Shown: one piece after another, positions 1 through 5,731 of the stretch | Numbering within the stretch: position 1 is the first letter of the stretch | Layout of the letters: each line of letters starts with the position of its first letter | Source: Mailhella sp. | GTDB taxonomy: Bacteria; Desulfobacterota; Desulfovibrionia; Desulfovibrionales; Desulfovibrionaceae | Length of the DNA: 6,283 nt | Direction: 5' to 3' | Assembly: GCA_017411945.1 (NCBI GenBank) | Contig: JAFQPD010000054.1 | Coordinates: forward strand, 1 to 6,283 | Program-made: the position numbers and the translations under genes | The notes under the pieces: generated by a model | Told to the model about the DNA's origin: nothing | The model's input: the letters and a program-made list of their open reading frames with translations, nothing else | The model's database searches: none

Positions 1-7
1 AAAAAGA

Positions 8-35
8 TTGATATCCTGGATAGTTGTGGCATACT
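8..35 (+). promoter_or_regulatory. possible sigma70-type promoter upstream of the leader
   Basis: TTGATA at 8-13 matches five of six bases of the -35 consensus. After a 16-base spacer, CATACT at 30-35 matches four of six bases of the -10 consensus and is preceded by TGG, an extended -10 element. Transcription would start near position 42, giving a leader of about 190 bases before the first gene. AT-rich DNA throws up such matches by chance, so confidence is modest. Confidence 0.35.
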
Positions 36-41
36 AGTTGT

Positions 42-230
42 CAGTTCCATTCGTCACTGACGATAGAACACAGTATTGTCGTAACTTTGCGATATGGTAG
101 GAAGTTTCTTTGTGGGGGATAGTCCCTTCCACTCCGCCATTGAATGAAAGAAAACAAAGGGTTACGATGAAAGTCGTAGCCCTTTTTTTCGTAACTGCGA
201 GAAATCGTACAGCTCTTCAACGGAGGCCGC
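42..230 (+). promoter_or_regulatory. candidate attenuated 5' leader with competing RNA helices
   Basis: This stretch has no convincing coding frame and is much more AT-rich than the genes around it. The terminator hairpin at 156-185 lies about 40 bases before the start codon at 231, the usual place for an attenuator. Bases 76-88 can form 13 contiguous pairs, four of them G-U, with 158-170, which is most of the terminator's 5' arm; the two structures exclude each other. A smaller hairpin is possible at 38-45/56-63 (eight pairs, one G-U, ten-base loop). I recognise no known riboswitch class. The alternative is that the hairpin simply ends a transcript from upstream of the window. Confidence 0.35.
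156..189 (+). terminator. rho-independent terminator
   Basis: Bases 156-167 pair with 174-185 as a 12-bp stem with one G-U pair and a six-base loop. A run of seven T covers 183-189. It either ends an upstream transcript or acts as an attenuator for the gene starting at 231. Confidence 0.8.
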
Positions 231-422
231 ATGGCTGAAAAGTATCCCTGCCCGCATGGCACCAAGGAAGGCTCGCTCGTCATATGCACCGCCCCGGCGG
301 AACAGACCGGAGCTTCCTCGGAATGGATGAACTTCGAGAAGACGGGCATCATCCTCACGCCTTCCTTCTGCGTGAAGAGCTGCCCTTTGGACACGCCCAA
401 GCCCCTGCTTCCCAAGGAATAG
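231..422 (+). CDS. small cysteine-containing hypothetical protein (63 aa)
   Basis: I do not recognise this protein. The start is well supported: GGAGG at 222-226 lies four bases before the ATG. The product is short and soluble-looking, with no signal peptide or membrane segment. It has four cysteines, at residues 7, 19, 47 and 51, in a CPHG turn near the N-terminus and a CxxxC near the C-terminus. This spacing could bind zinc or a metal cluster, but that is inference only. It lies 16 bases upstream of the GDSL hydrolase gene on the same strand, so the two are probably co-transcribed. The possible attenuator at 156-189 would control it first. Codon use matches the GC-rich genes that follow, unlike the AT-rich leader, which supports a real gene. 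Confidence 0.7.
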   Translation: MAEKYPCPHGTKEGSLVICTAPAEQTGASSEWMNFEKTGIILTPSFCVKSCPLDTPKPLLPKE

Positions 423-438
423 GACTGCCGGGCATCCT

Positions 439-1014
439 ATGGACATACTCTGCCTTGGCGACAGCCTCACCTACGGCTATGGCGTACCGCGTGAGGATTG
501 CTGGTGCACCCTCTCTTCCGTCCTCACCAGGCACAGCTTCCTGAACTTCGGCGTGAACGGGGCGACCACCGGAGAAATGCTCGAACGCTGGGAATCGGGC
601 CTTGCCGCGCAGGCATCGGCCACGAAGGCCGAGGTCTTCGTCATGGGCGGTCTGAACGACCTCTTCATGGGCATAGGCCCTGCCGTCCCGCTGGCGAACG
701 TGCTCGCCATCTGCGAACAGGCCATTGCCGCCGGACTGCGCCCCGCCGTGGGCATGCCCATGCAGATATCGCCGGACGTGGACGAGGCGTGGTGCGACGG
801 CCCCATCGACGTGGACTGGGTGCGCTCCGCCTACGCAGAGCTTGCCGAAGCCCTTCTGGCCCAGTGCCGGGAACGCGGCATACGCACCATAGACTTCCGC
901 CCGCTCATCGGCCCTGCCGAACTCTCCTTCGACGGCATACACCTGAACCGCCAAGGGCACAGACGCATGGCGGAAGCCGTGGCCGCCTTCTGGAAAAACG
1001 ATCGGAAAAGCTGA
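439..1014 (+). CDS. GDSL/SGNH-family hydrolase (lipase/esterase-like), cytoplasmic
   Basis: A 191-aa protein with the SGNH hydrolase blocks in order. Block I is GDSL at residues 7-10 with nucleophile Ser9; block II has Gly38 in a FGVNG context; block III is GGLND with Asn73; block V is DGIHLN with Asp165 and His168 completing the triad. These are hydrolases of ester bonds in lipids, acylated sugars or similar substrates, and the sequence does not show which. No signal peptide is visible, so it should act in the cytoplasm, unlike periplasmic TesA-type relatives. The start is fixed by GDSL lying so near the N-terminus, although the ribosome binding site is poor (AGGA at 421-424 is 14 bases away). 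Translation may be coupled to the small gene upstream. Transcription ends at the hairpin at 1029-1054. Confidence 0.9.
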   Translation: MDILCLGDSLTYGYGVPREDCWCTLSSVLTRHSFLNFGVNGATTGEMLERWESGLAAQASATKAEVFVMGGLNDLFMGIGPAVPLANVLAICEQAIAAGLRPAVGMPMQISPDVDEAWCDGPIDVDWVRSAYAELAEALLAQCRERGIRTIDFRPLIGPAELSFDGIHLNRQGHRRMAEAVAAFWKNDRKS

Positions 1015-1024
1015 AGCCGGCATA

Positions 1025-1060
1025 GAAAAAGGGAGAGCCTTCGGGCCCTCCCTTCTTTTT
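1025..1060. terminator. bidirectional rho-independent terminator
   Basis: Bases 1029-1039 pair with 1044-1054 (eleven positions, one A-C mismatch) around a TTCG tetraloop. T's at 1056-1060 serve the plus-strand hydrolase gene. A's at 1025-1030 give a U-tract for the minus-strand CapA-type gene, which ends at 1075. The two genes converge on it. Confidence 0.85.
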
Positions 1061-1074
1061 CTCCGTATTCCGCC

Positions 1075-2163
1075 TCATTCCGCCTGCGGCACGTTCCAGA
1101 ATCCGTCGGCACGCGGCGTGCCCGTTATCTTCAGGAATTTCAGCACGTCCTTGTGGACGGCGGCGGCACGCTTCGCCTCGTCTTCGGGCCGTGCGTTCTC
1201 CATGCCCGCAGGCACGATGACGAAGCCGTTCGCGGCCTCCCTGCCCTTCACCGGCGCCTTGAGCACTGCCGCAGGGACCACGCCCGCCTGCAGTATGCGG
1301 CAGCCGCCTTCGCCGTCCAGCTCGATATCCACTGCGGCGATGACAGTGCGCTCACGCGGCAGGGTGCGCTGGCCCGACACGAAATTGCCCAGCGACCAGA
1401 AGATGAGCTTCCCGTCCTTCCTGAACTCTATGGGCTGAAGAACATGCGGATGCGTGCCCACGATGATATCCGCTCCCGCCTCGAAGGCCCAGCGCGCCTG
1501 CGTTTTCTGCTTCTCGTTGGGCTGGGGCTTGTACTCGTCGCCCCAGTGCAGGCAGGCCACCACGCAGTCCGCCCCCTTCATGCGCAGTTCGCGAACGGCT
1601 CTTTCAAGAAATTCCTTCGAAATGAAGTTCGCCTTCACCACGCCTTCCCCCCTGGGGGGCTCTCCATTCACGCCGTAGGAGGCGTTCAGCAGCCCCACGC
1701 GCAGGCCGTCCAGCTCGAGGATGAGCGGAGGCGTCACCGAGAGCCCGGCCAGCCTGAAGCCCTGCCTGCTCAGGAACTCCGCCGTGCGCCGTGCGCCGGA
1801 AGAGCCGCGGTCGAAGGTGTGGTTATTGGAAAGGGTGAGCGCATCGAAGCCTGCCTCGCGCAGGGTGCGGGCAAGGGAATCCGGCGAGTTGAAGGCCGGG
1901 TAGCCCGTGTGCCGGCGTTCCTTCCCCGCAAGCACCGTTTCAAGGTTGCCGATGACGGCATCGCCCTTGAGGAAGGGCTTCGCCAGCTCGAACTGATAGT
2001 CGAAGTCCCAGACGGACTGCCCCTTCAGCTTCGCGGCGGCGAGCTGCGTATCGTGCACCATGATGTCGCCGGTGAAGACGAGGCGCACAGGGCGAGCGCA
2101 GGATTCCTGCGGGAAGAAGGGGAACAGGAACAGGGAAAGGGCTATGAGGATACGCTTCAGCAT
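1075..2163 (-). CDS. CapA/YwtB-family metallophosphatase-fold protein, secreted
   Basis: A 362-aa protein of the family named after CapA of poly-gamma-glutamate capsule synthesis, a calcineurin-like metallophosphatase fold. Visible motifs are GDIM (32-35), GNLE (72-75), NNHTFD (113-118), HWGDEY (206-211), GTHPHVLQ (236-243) and SLGNF (257-261); their Asp, Asn and His residues are the expected metal ligands. Residues 1-23 form a signal peptide (KR followed by a hydrophobic core, likely cut after SCA), with no lipobox, so the protein is exported to the periplasm. The start is supported by AAGGAG five bases upstream. No capBC-type genes are nearby, so a capsule role is not supported; many family members have unknown function. 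It lies downstream of the radical SAM gene on the same strand, with a terminator between them, so it is probably a separate unit. Confidence 0.9.
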   Translation of the reverse strand: MLKRILIALSLFLFPFFPQESCARPVRLVFTGDIMVHDTQLAAAKLKGQSVWDFDYQFELAKPFLKGDAVIGNLETVLAGKERRHTGYPAFNSPDSLARTLREAGFDALTLSNNHTFDRGSSGARRTAEFLSRQGFRLAGLSVTPPLILELDGLRVGLLNASYGVNGEPPRGEGVVKANFISKEFLERAVRELRMKGADCVVACLHWGDEYKPQPNEKQKTQARWAFEAGADIIVGTHPHVLQPIEFRKDGKLIFWSLGNFVSGQRTLPRERTVIAAVDIELDGEGGCRILQAGVVPAAVLKAPVKGREAANGFVIVPAGMENARPEDEAKRAAAVHKDVLKFLKITGTPRADGFWNVPQAE

Positions 2164-2198
2164 GGGAACTCCTTGGAGGCATGCTCCATGTTCAGCAT

Positions 2199-2230
2199 AA
2201 AAAATTCCCGCCGTCCAGAGGAAAGCGGGA
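2199..2230 (-). terminator. rho-independent terminator after the radical SAM gene
   Basis: Read on the minus strand, TCCCGC (plus 2225-2230) pairs with GCGGGA (plus 2206-2211). An inner TCC/GGA helix lies inside, and a six-base U-tract (plus A's at 2199-2204) follows just after the stem. It lies about 25 bases beyond the stop codon at 2254 and separates this gene from the CapA-type gene. Confidence 0.7.
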
Positions 2231-2253
2231 TGTGAGAAGCAGCGTGCGGGAAG

Positions 2254-3372
2254 CTACGGGCAGCTGATGACGCCCTCGGACCAGAGGCAGCCGCCGCAGG
2301 CCGGTGCCGGGCTGCCGAAGCAGTCCGTGAGCCCCTCCTCCCAGTATTCGCAGAGGCTGCAGCGGAAGCAGTAGGAGAACTCGAAGTTCTTCACGCGGCG
2401 GCGCAGGCCGGCGTAATCCTCGCTGTTCCAGATGTCGTCGAGGCGCATGGCGTTCACGTTGCCGTAGGAATGCCGGTGTATGAGTCTGGTCTTGCCGCGC
2501 AGATGCACCACGCCGTTCCTGAGCAGGGGCATGCAGGGGCTGACCTCGCCGTCGAACTTCACGAAGCAGTGGCCTTCGTTGATGAAGCGGCAGGAACGGG
2601 AATCGCGGAGCACCTTCTGCCCGGAAAGGTAGACGTTGCACATGGAGTTGGAAAGCATGCCGCTCAGGCCCTCCCTCGCGCCGGGATGATCCCAGTTCAT
2701 AAGAGGCAGGCGTATCTGCGGGGAAGTGTCCATGGGGGCGTCGTCGCCGAGGCCCCAGTCCACCACATGGTCGCAGAGCATCTCGGCGGCAGTGTGCTCG
2801 TCCGTGGGGATGACGTTGGAAACGTTCACCTCGTTCACCATGTGCCAGGTGGCGAAATAGGGGAGCTTGGCCAGCTCGTGCGCGTTGCTCTTCATGGCCA
2901 CGAAGGCGAGGCCGAGCCGCACCTTGCGCTTCAGGCGTATGCGCAGGCGGTTGAACTCCTCGATGTGGCGTTTCACCAGCGTGAACTTGCTGTTCTGGCG
3001 TATGCGCTCGTAGGAGCCTTCCTCCAGCGAGTCGATGGAGAGCCAGAGCATGTCCAGCCCGGCGTCGAGCAGTGCGGCGGAACGCTCCTGCGTGAGCAGG
3101 GTGCCGTTGGAGAGCAGTTCCACGCTCTTGCCCCGCGCCTTGGCCTCGCGCACCATGTCGAGTATGTTCGCATGGGCCAGAGGTTCGCCCATGCCGCCGA
3201 AGAAAACCGTCTCCACGCTGGCGGGCATGGTGTCCATGGCGCGCAGGAAGGTCTCCATGCTCATGTCGCCTATGGCCTCGTCGCGCCAGCTGTTGCGAAA
3301 GCACATGCTGCACTGCAGGTTGCAGCGGGCGGTGGGTTCTATGTACAGTCGTTTCATGCTGTCGTCAGGCAT
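2254..3372 (-). CDS. radical SAM/SPASM protein, probable tungsten-cofactor oxidoreductase maturase
   Basis: A 372-aa radical SAM enzyme. Cys17, Cys21 and Cys24 form the CxxxCxxC site for the SAM-binding [4Fe-4S] cluster, and GGMGEP at 59-64 is the SAM-contacting motif. The C-terminal third carries ten cysteines (261, 269, 280, 335, 338, 341, 351, 359, 362, 371), as in a SPASM domain with two auxiliary clusters. The protein ends in a CGGCLW segment and a final Cys-Pro. SPASM proteins usually modify peptides or proteins. A subfamily of them is encoded beside tungsten AOR genes (cmo in Pyrococcus) and annotated as tungsten-cofactor oxidoreductase maturases. The AOR, MoaD-like and TunR genes here point to that role; the sequence alone does not prove it. 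Chosen start: ATG at 3372, with GAGG five bases upstream. The gene is divergent from tunR and ends in its own terminator. Confidence 0.75.
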   Translation of the reverse strand: MPDDSMKRLYIEPTARCNLQCSMCFRNSWRDEAIGDMSMETFLRAMDTMPASVETVFFGGMGEPLAHANILDMVREAKARGKSVELLSNGTLLTQERSAALLDAGLDMLWLSIDSLEEGSYERIRQNSKFTLVKRHIEEFNRLRIRLKRKVRLGLAFVAMKSNAHELAKLPYFATWHMVNEVNVSNVIPTDEHTAAEMLCDHVVDWGLGDDAPMDTSPQIRLPLMNWDHPGAREGLSGMLSNSMCNVYLSGQKVLRDSRSCRFINEGHCFVKFDGEVSPCMPLLRNGVVHLRGKTRLIHRHSYGNVNAMRLDDIWNSEDYAGLRRRVKNFEFSYCFRCSLCEYWEEGLTDCFGSPAPACGGCLWSEGVISCP

Positions 3373-3406
3373 GGCTCCCTCTTTGCTGTGAATGTGTATT
3401 TCAGTG

Positions 3407-3436
3407 AAGCTAGCAGAAATTCCGACGTCTTATCAA
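3407..3436 (-). promoter_or_regulatory. weak candidate promoter for the radical SAM gene
   Basis: On the minus strand, TTGATA (plus 3431-3436) is a five-of-six -35 match. It is followed after 18 bases by TAGCTT (plus 3407-3412), a poor -10 rescued partly by a preceding TGC (extended -10). A start near 3400 would give a leader of about 28 bases. The poor -10 would fit dependence on an activator. Confidence 0.25.
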
Positions 3437-3455
3437 CAGGAAAACAGCCCATTCC

Positions 3456-3486
3456 CCAAAGCCAGGCACCGGCCTGCCTCCTTTGG
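3456..3486. promoter_or_regulatory. 31-bp hyphenated dyad, candidate TunR operator
   Basis: CCAAAG (3456-3461) and AGGCA (3464-3468) are mirrored by TGCCT (3475-3479) and CTTTGG (3481-3486) around a palindromic CCGGCC centre (3469-3474). No T-run follows on either strand, so it is not a terminator. It lies between the divergent radical SAM and tunR starts, about 35 bases behind the candidate radical SAM -35 box. A length near 30 bp fits the size reported for TunR sites, but I could not compare the actual motif. Confidence 0.4.
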
Positions 3487-3515
3487 CGGCTATGGCCTTT
3501 TGCCGGCGAATGGCA

Positions 3516-3521
3516 TATCAT
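3516..3521 (+). promoter_or_regulatory. candidate -10 box for tunR
   Basis: TATCAT matches five of six bases of the -10 consensus, about 42 bases before the tunR start codon. No acceptable -35 box lies 16-18 bases upstream, so the promoter would be weak or activator-dependent. The dyad at 3456-3486 ends 30 bases upstream. Confidence 0.3.
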
Positions 3522-3562
3522 GGAAGAAGCACAGCCTCACCATCTGCCTTTTCAGGAACGCC

Positions 3563-4546
3563 ATGCAGACTAGCCTCACCCGTCAGGATCTCGACGCCCT
3601 CACCCTGCGCTGGGAACAGTGGGAAGCCGAAGCCACCACCACTTCGCGCCGCATCGTGCGTGCGCGCCTGCACCTGCTCTTCCTGCTCTTCCGCTTCGGC
3701 GGCCTGCGCCTTGGCGAAGCCCTTGAGCTCGACGCCAAGGCCGCGGTGAACGTTGTCACCAGCATGGTGCATGTGCCCGGCGCCAGCAAGCGCGACGTGC
3801 TCCTGCCCATGGGCTGCATGCGGCATATGCGCCGCATACTGAGCCTGCCGGAGGCTGAAGAGATGGGCGTGGAGTTCCTGCGCTTCGACCAGGGCTTCGT
3901 GCGCCGCAAATTCTACGAGGTTGCCAGGCCGCTCGGCTTCGACAGCGCGCTCGTAGGCCCGCGCGCCCTGCGCTATGCCCGCGGCCTCGAACTCCTCGAA
4001 CTGCATGTGCCCTTCAGCCTCGTGCAGAAATTCCTCGGGCAGGAGAAAAGCTCGCAGATAGCCGCCTTCCTCGACTTCGCAGGCGGCAGGGCCAGAACGC
4101 TCATCAAAGGGGAAGCCTCCGGGAACGAGAGCAGGGACTGCCGCAATTCCATGCTTGGCACTGTTTCGGCCATAGAGGTAGGCATGCGCTCGGTGCGGGT
4201 GGAAGTCACCTCCTTTTCGGACATACGCCTCGTCGCCCTGTGTTCTCACAAGGAATTCAGCAGCATGGACCTGCACCTGAACCAGGTGGTCACGGCCTTC
4301 ATCGACCCAGACCAGATAGCAGTGGCCCCGGAATCCCACGCCGGCGGCTTCAGCAACCGCCTTTGCGGCCCGGTGGAAGAACTGCACCGGGAACAGGTGG
4401 AGACCTTCCTCGGCATCAGCCTTTCGGACGGCACCAAGCTCTATTCCCATCAGGAAACCGCCGTGCTCGACCGCATGCGCCTTTACGAGGGAAAGAACGT
4501 GTGGGCCTTCTTCCCGGCGCGCGCCGTGAAGCTCTCGGTACGCTGA
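3563..4546 (+). CDS. tunR: TunR-family tungstate/molybdate-responsive regulator (inactive XerC/D-like domain plus two TOBE domains)
   Basis: A 327-aa protein in two parts. Residues 1-180 resemble the catalytic domain of XerC/D tyrosine recombinases: GGLRLGE (46-52) holds the first catalytic Arg and a VPGASKR turn (71-77) the Lys. The HxxR site reads PRALR (133-137), LGH has become LGQ (158-160), and the Tyr nucleophile position appears to be Phe169 or Phe172. It should therefore bind DNA without cutting it. Residues about 191-257 and 262-327 are two TOBE (molbindin) domains like the ModE sensor. This architecture is that of TunR regulators from sulfate reducers, which control molybdate/tungstate transport genes. 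The frame stays open from an ATG at 3392, but the ATG at 3563 fits the domain boundary and has AGGAA four bases upstream. It is divergent from the radical SAM gene and convergent with the ThiF-like gene, 18 bases away. Confidence 0.85.
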   Translation: MQTSLTRQDLDALTLRWEQWEAEATTTSRRIVRARLHLLFLLFRFGGLRLGEALELDAKAAVNVVTSMVHVPGASKRDVLLPMGCMRHMRRILSLPEAEEMGVEFLRFDQGFVRRKFYEVARPLGFDSALVGPRALRYARGLELLELHVPFSLVQKFLGQEKSSQIAAFLDFAGGRARTLIKGEASGNESRDCRNSMLGTVSAIEVGMRSVRVEVTSFSDIRLVALCSHKEFSSMDLHLNQVVTAFIDPDQIAVAPESHAGGFSNRLCGPVEELHREQVETFLGISLSDGTKLYSHQETAVLDRMRLYEGKNVWAFFPARAVKLSVR

Positions 4547-4564
4547 CCATCCAAAGTTAGACTT

Positions 4565-5428
4565 CTAAAATTCAAAGCGTTCCAGCTCCGGCACGGAACA
4601 GTCAAGATGCAGGAGGGCGGAATCCCTCACCTCGCCCTTGGCCAGAGCCCGCACGAGGAGCGAAGCCATGAGGCAGGCCACGCCAGCCGCAGAAGAGGCC
4701 ACTGTGTCCGGCGACGCGCCGAACGCCTCGTCTCCGTCCCCGGCATCGGGCCACATGGCCGCAAGCCTGCGCCCTCCTGCCGCTTCGATGAAGGCGAAGC
4801 CCTCCTCGCGGTTCACGGAGCCGTGTACGAAGGGCAGCCCGGCTCTGGCGGCGGCCTCTTCCAGCATGACTTTCTTCGGCACGGAATCCAGCCCGTCCGC
4901 CACGGCGGAGCATCCGGCCATAAGGCCGGGGAGATTCTCCGCATCCGCGGCAAGGGCATGGGCCTGAACATCAAGGTGTGAGGCCATGCTCAGAAGCCCT
5001 TCCCGGCACACCTCGGACTTGGGGCGGCTCAGCGCGGCTTCGGTGCAGAACATCTGGCGATTCAGGTTGCTCTCGTCGAACACGTCCGGGTCGCAGAGCA
5101 CGAAAGCCCCCACGCCGGAACGGGCAAGGAGGGCGGCCACATGCCCGCCGAGCCCACCGCATCCAGCGACGAACACGCGGGAGCGAAGCAGACGCTTCAG
5201 CCCTTCGGCGGAAAGCACGGAGCGGCTGCGCCGGAAACGTTCCGGCCAGAACCCGGCGTCCAGCAGAGCGCACATGGCCTCCCGCTCGGAAATCTCCAGC
5301 TCCTTCGCCAGTGCCCTCACTCCCCCGATACGCACAAAAGACCCCTCACAGCTTCCCTCATGCAGAGCGAGAAAGCGGCGAAGGGCCTCGGCATCGAGAC
5401 TATTTGAAGCGTCTAACTTGACCGACAT
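4565..5428 (-). CDS. ThiF/MoeB/HesA-family adenylyltransferase
   Basis: A 287-aa E1-like enzyme expected to adenylate the C-terminal Gly of the MoaD/ThiS-like carrier encoded just upstream, preparing it for sulfur transfer. The Rossmann nucleotide-binding loop is GCGGLG at 89-94. Asp113 and Asp115, Asn121, Arg124 and Gln125 in NLNRQ, Lys137 and the DGLD at 178-181 match conserved ATP- and Mg-contacting positions. Residues 1-80 precede the fold and look like a small helical, possibly winged-helix, extension. The CxxC pairs that bind structural zinc in MoeB are absent, and there is no rhodanese domain, so the sulfur donor must be encoded elsewhere. The start lies three bases after the moaD stop with GGAGG eight bases upstream, inside moaD, so translation is probably coupled. 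No clear terminator follows; the gene runs up to the convergent end of tunR. Confidence 0.9.
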   Translation of the reverse strand: MSVKLDASNSLDAEALRRFLALHEGSCEGSFVRIGGVRALAKELEISEREAMCALLDAGFWPERFRRSRSVLSAEGLKRLLRSRVFVAGCGGLGGHVAALLARSGVGAFVLCDPDVFDESNLNRQMFCTEAALSRPKSEVCREGLLSMASHLDVQAHALAADAENLPGLMAGCSAVADGLDSVPKKVMLEEAAARAGLPFVHGSVNREEGFAFIEAAGGRRLAAMWPDAGDGDEAFGASPDTVASSAAGVACLMASLLVRALAKGEVRDSALLHLDCSVPELERFEF

Positions 5429-5431
5429 GGC

Positions 5432-5677
5432 CTAGCCTCCGCCCACGGCGGGGAAATAGGCCACGCGGTCGCCGTCGCGCAGCACTGTGGAAAGCGCGGA
5501 CTGACGCCCGTTGACCATGACTATCTTTATCTCGGCGCGGGGTATGCCGATGACGGCGGCAAGCCCTTCGGCCGAAAGTTCGCCGTGCATGGAGACATCG
5601 ACTTCCATGCCGGCCACGGGGTCGTAGCCCGGCACGCAGTCGCGCAGGGTGGTGCTGAGTTTGACGAGTACGCTCAT
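5432..5677 (-). CDS. MoaD/ThiS-family ubiquitin-like sulfur carrier
   Basis: An 81-aa beta-grasp protein. VNGR at 55-58 and DGDRVAYFP at 68-76 are typical of MoaD/ThiS proteins. The chain ends in Gly-Gly-Gly, so the terminal Gly can be adenylated and then thiocarboxylated. The partner is the ThiF-like enzyme encoded three bases downstream. Next to an AOR, this pair most likely supplies sulfur for the dithiolene of the tungstopterin cofactor, either as the general MoaD or as a copy dedicated to the AOR; which one cannot be told here. No Shine-Dalgarno sequence precedes the ATG. The preceding bases are CTGCC and the six-base U-tract of the terminator that follows the AOR gene, so translation initiation is probably weak. 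Confidence 0.9.
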   Translation of the reverse strand: MSVLVKLSTTLRDCVPGYDPVAGMEVDVSMHGELSAEGLAAVIGIPRAEIKIVMVNGRQSALSTVLRDGDRVAYFPAVGGG

Positions 5678-5682
5678 GGCAG

Positions 5683-5718
5683 AAAAAAGCCCGCGCCCGG
5701 AAAGCTCCAGACGCGGGC
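5683..5718 (-). terminator. strong rho-independent terminator between AOR and moaD
   Basis: On the minus strand, plus 5707-5718 pairs with plus 5689-5700 as a 12-bp GC-rich stem with two G-U pairs and a six-base loop (plus 5701-5706), followed by six U's (plus 5683-5688). It starts about 13 bases after the AOR stop codon and its U-tract ends five bases before the moaD ATG. It should end most AOR transcripts and let only read-through reach moaD and the ThiF-like gene. Confidence 0.85.
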
Positions 5719-5731
5719 GTCATGAATCAGT

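Noticed and set aside
1..60. Tail of an upstream protein gene in frame 1, stopping at 58-60
   Set aside because: Only 19 codons are visible, without a recognisable motif and in AT-rich sequence, so chance cannot be excluded.
355..1023. 222-codon minus-strand frame opposite the GDSL hydrolase
   Set aside because: It is an antisense shadow with low-complexity composition. The plus-strand frame has all SGNH blocks.
1153..2235. 360-codon open frame on the plus strand opposite the CapA-type gene
   Set aside because: It mirrors the codon bias of the opposite gene. The product has no recognisable motifs, while the minus-strand frame has a signal peptide and all family motifs.
2192..3313. 373-codon minus-strand frame overlapping the radical SAM gene
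   Set aside because: Its product is rich in Arg, His and Ala with no domain. It is an out-of-frame shadow of the radical SAM gene.
3392..3562. 57-codon N-terminal extension of tunR from an upstream ATG
   Set aside because: The extension has no domain character, overlaps the candidate promoter and dyad, and has no ribosome binding site; the ATG at 3563 has one and fits the domain start.
2470..3573. 367-codon plus-strand frame opposite the radical SAM gene and running into the intergenic region
   Set aside because: It is an antisense shadow in GC-rich DNA. It has no motif, and it would run across the divergent promoter region and into tunR.
3518..4450. 310-codon minus-strand frame opposite tunR
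   Set aside because: It is His- and Ala-rich with no motif, and lies antisense to a well-supported gene.
3563..4546. Active site-specific integrase marking a mobile element
   Set aside because: The catalytic His and Tyr positions are lost and two TOBE domains follow, so this is a regulator and not evidence of a phage or integrative element.
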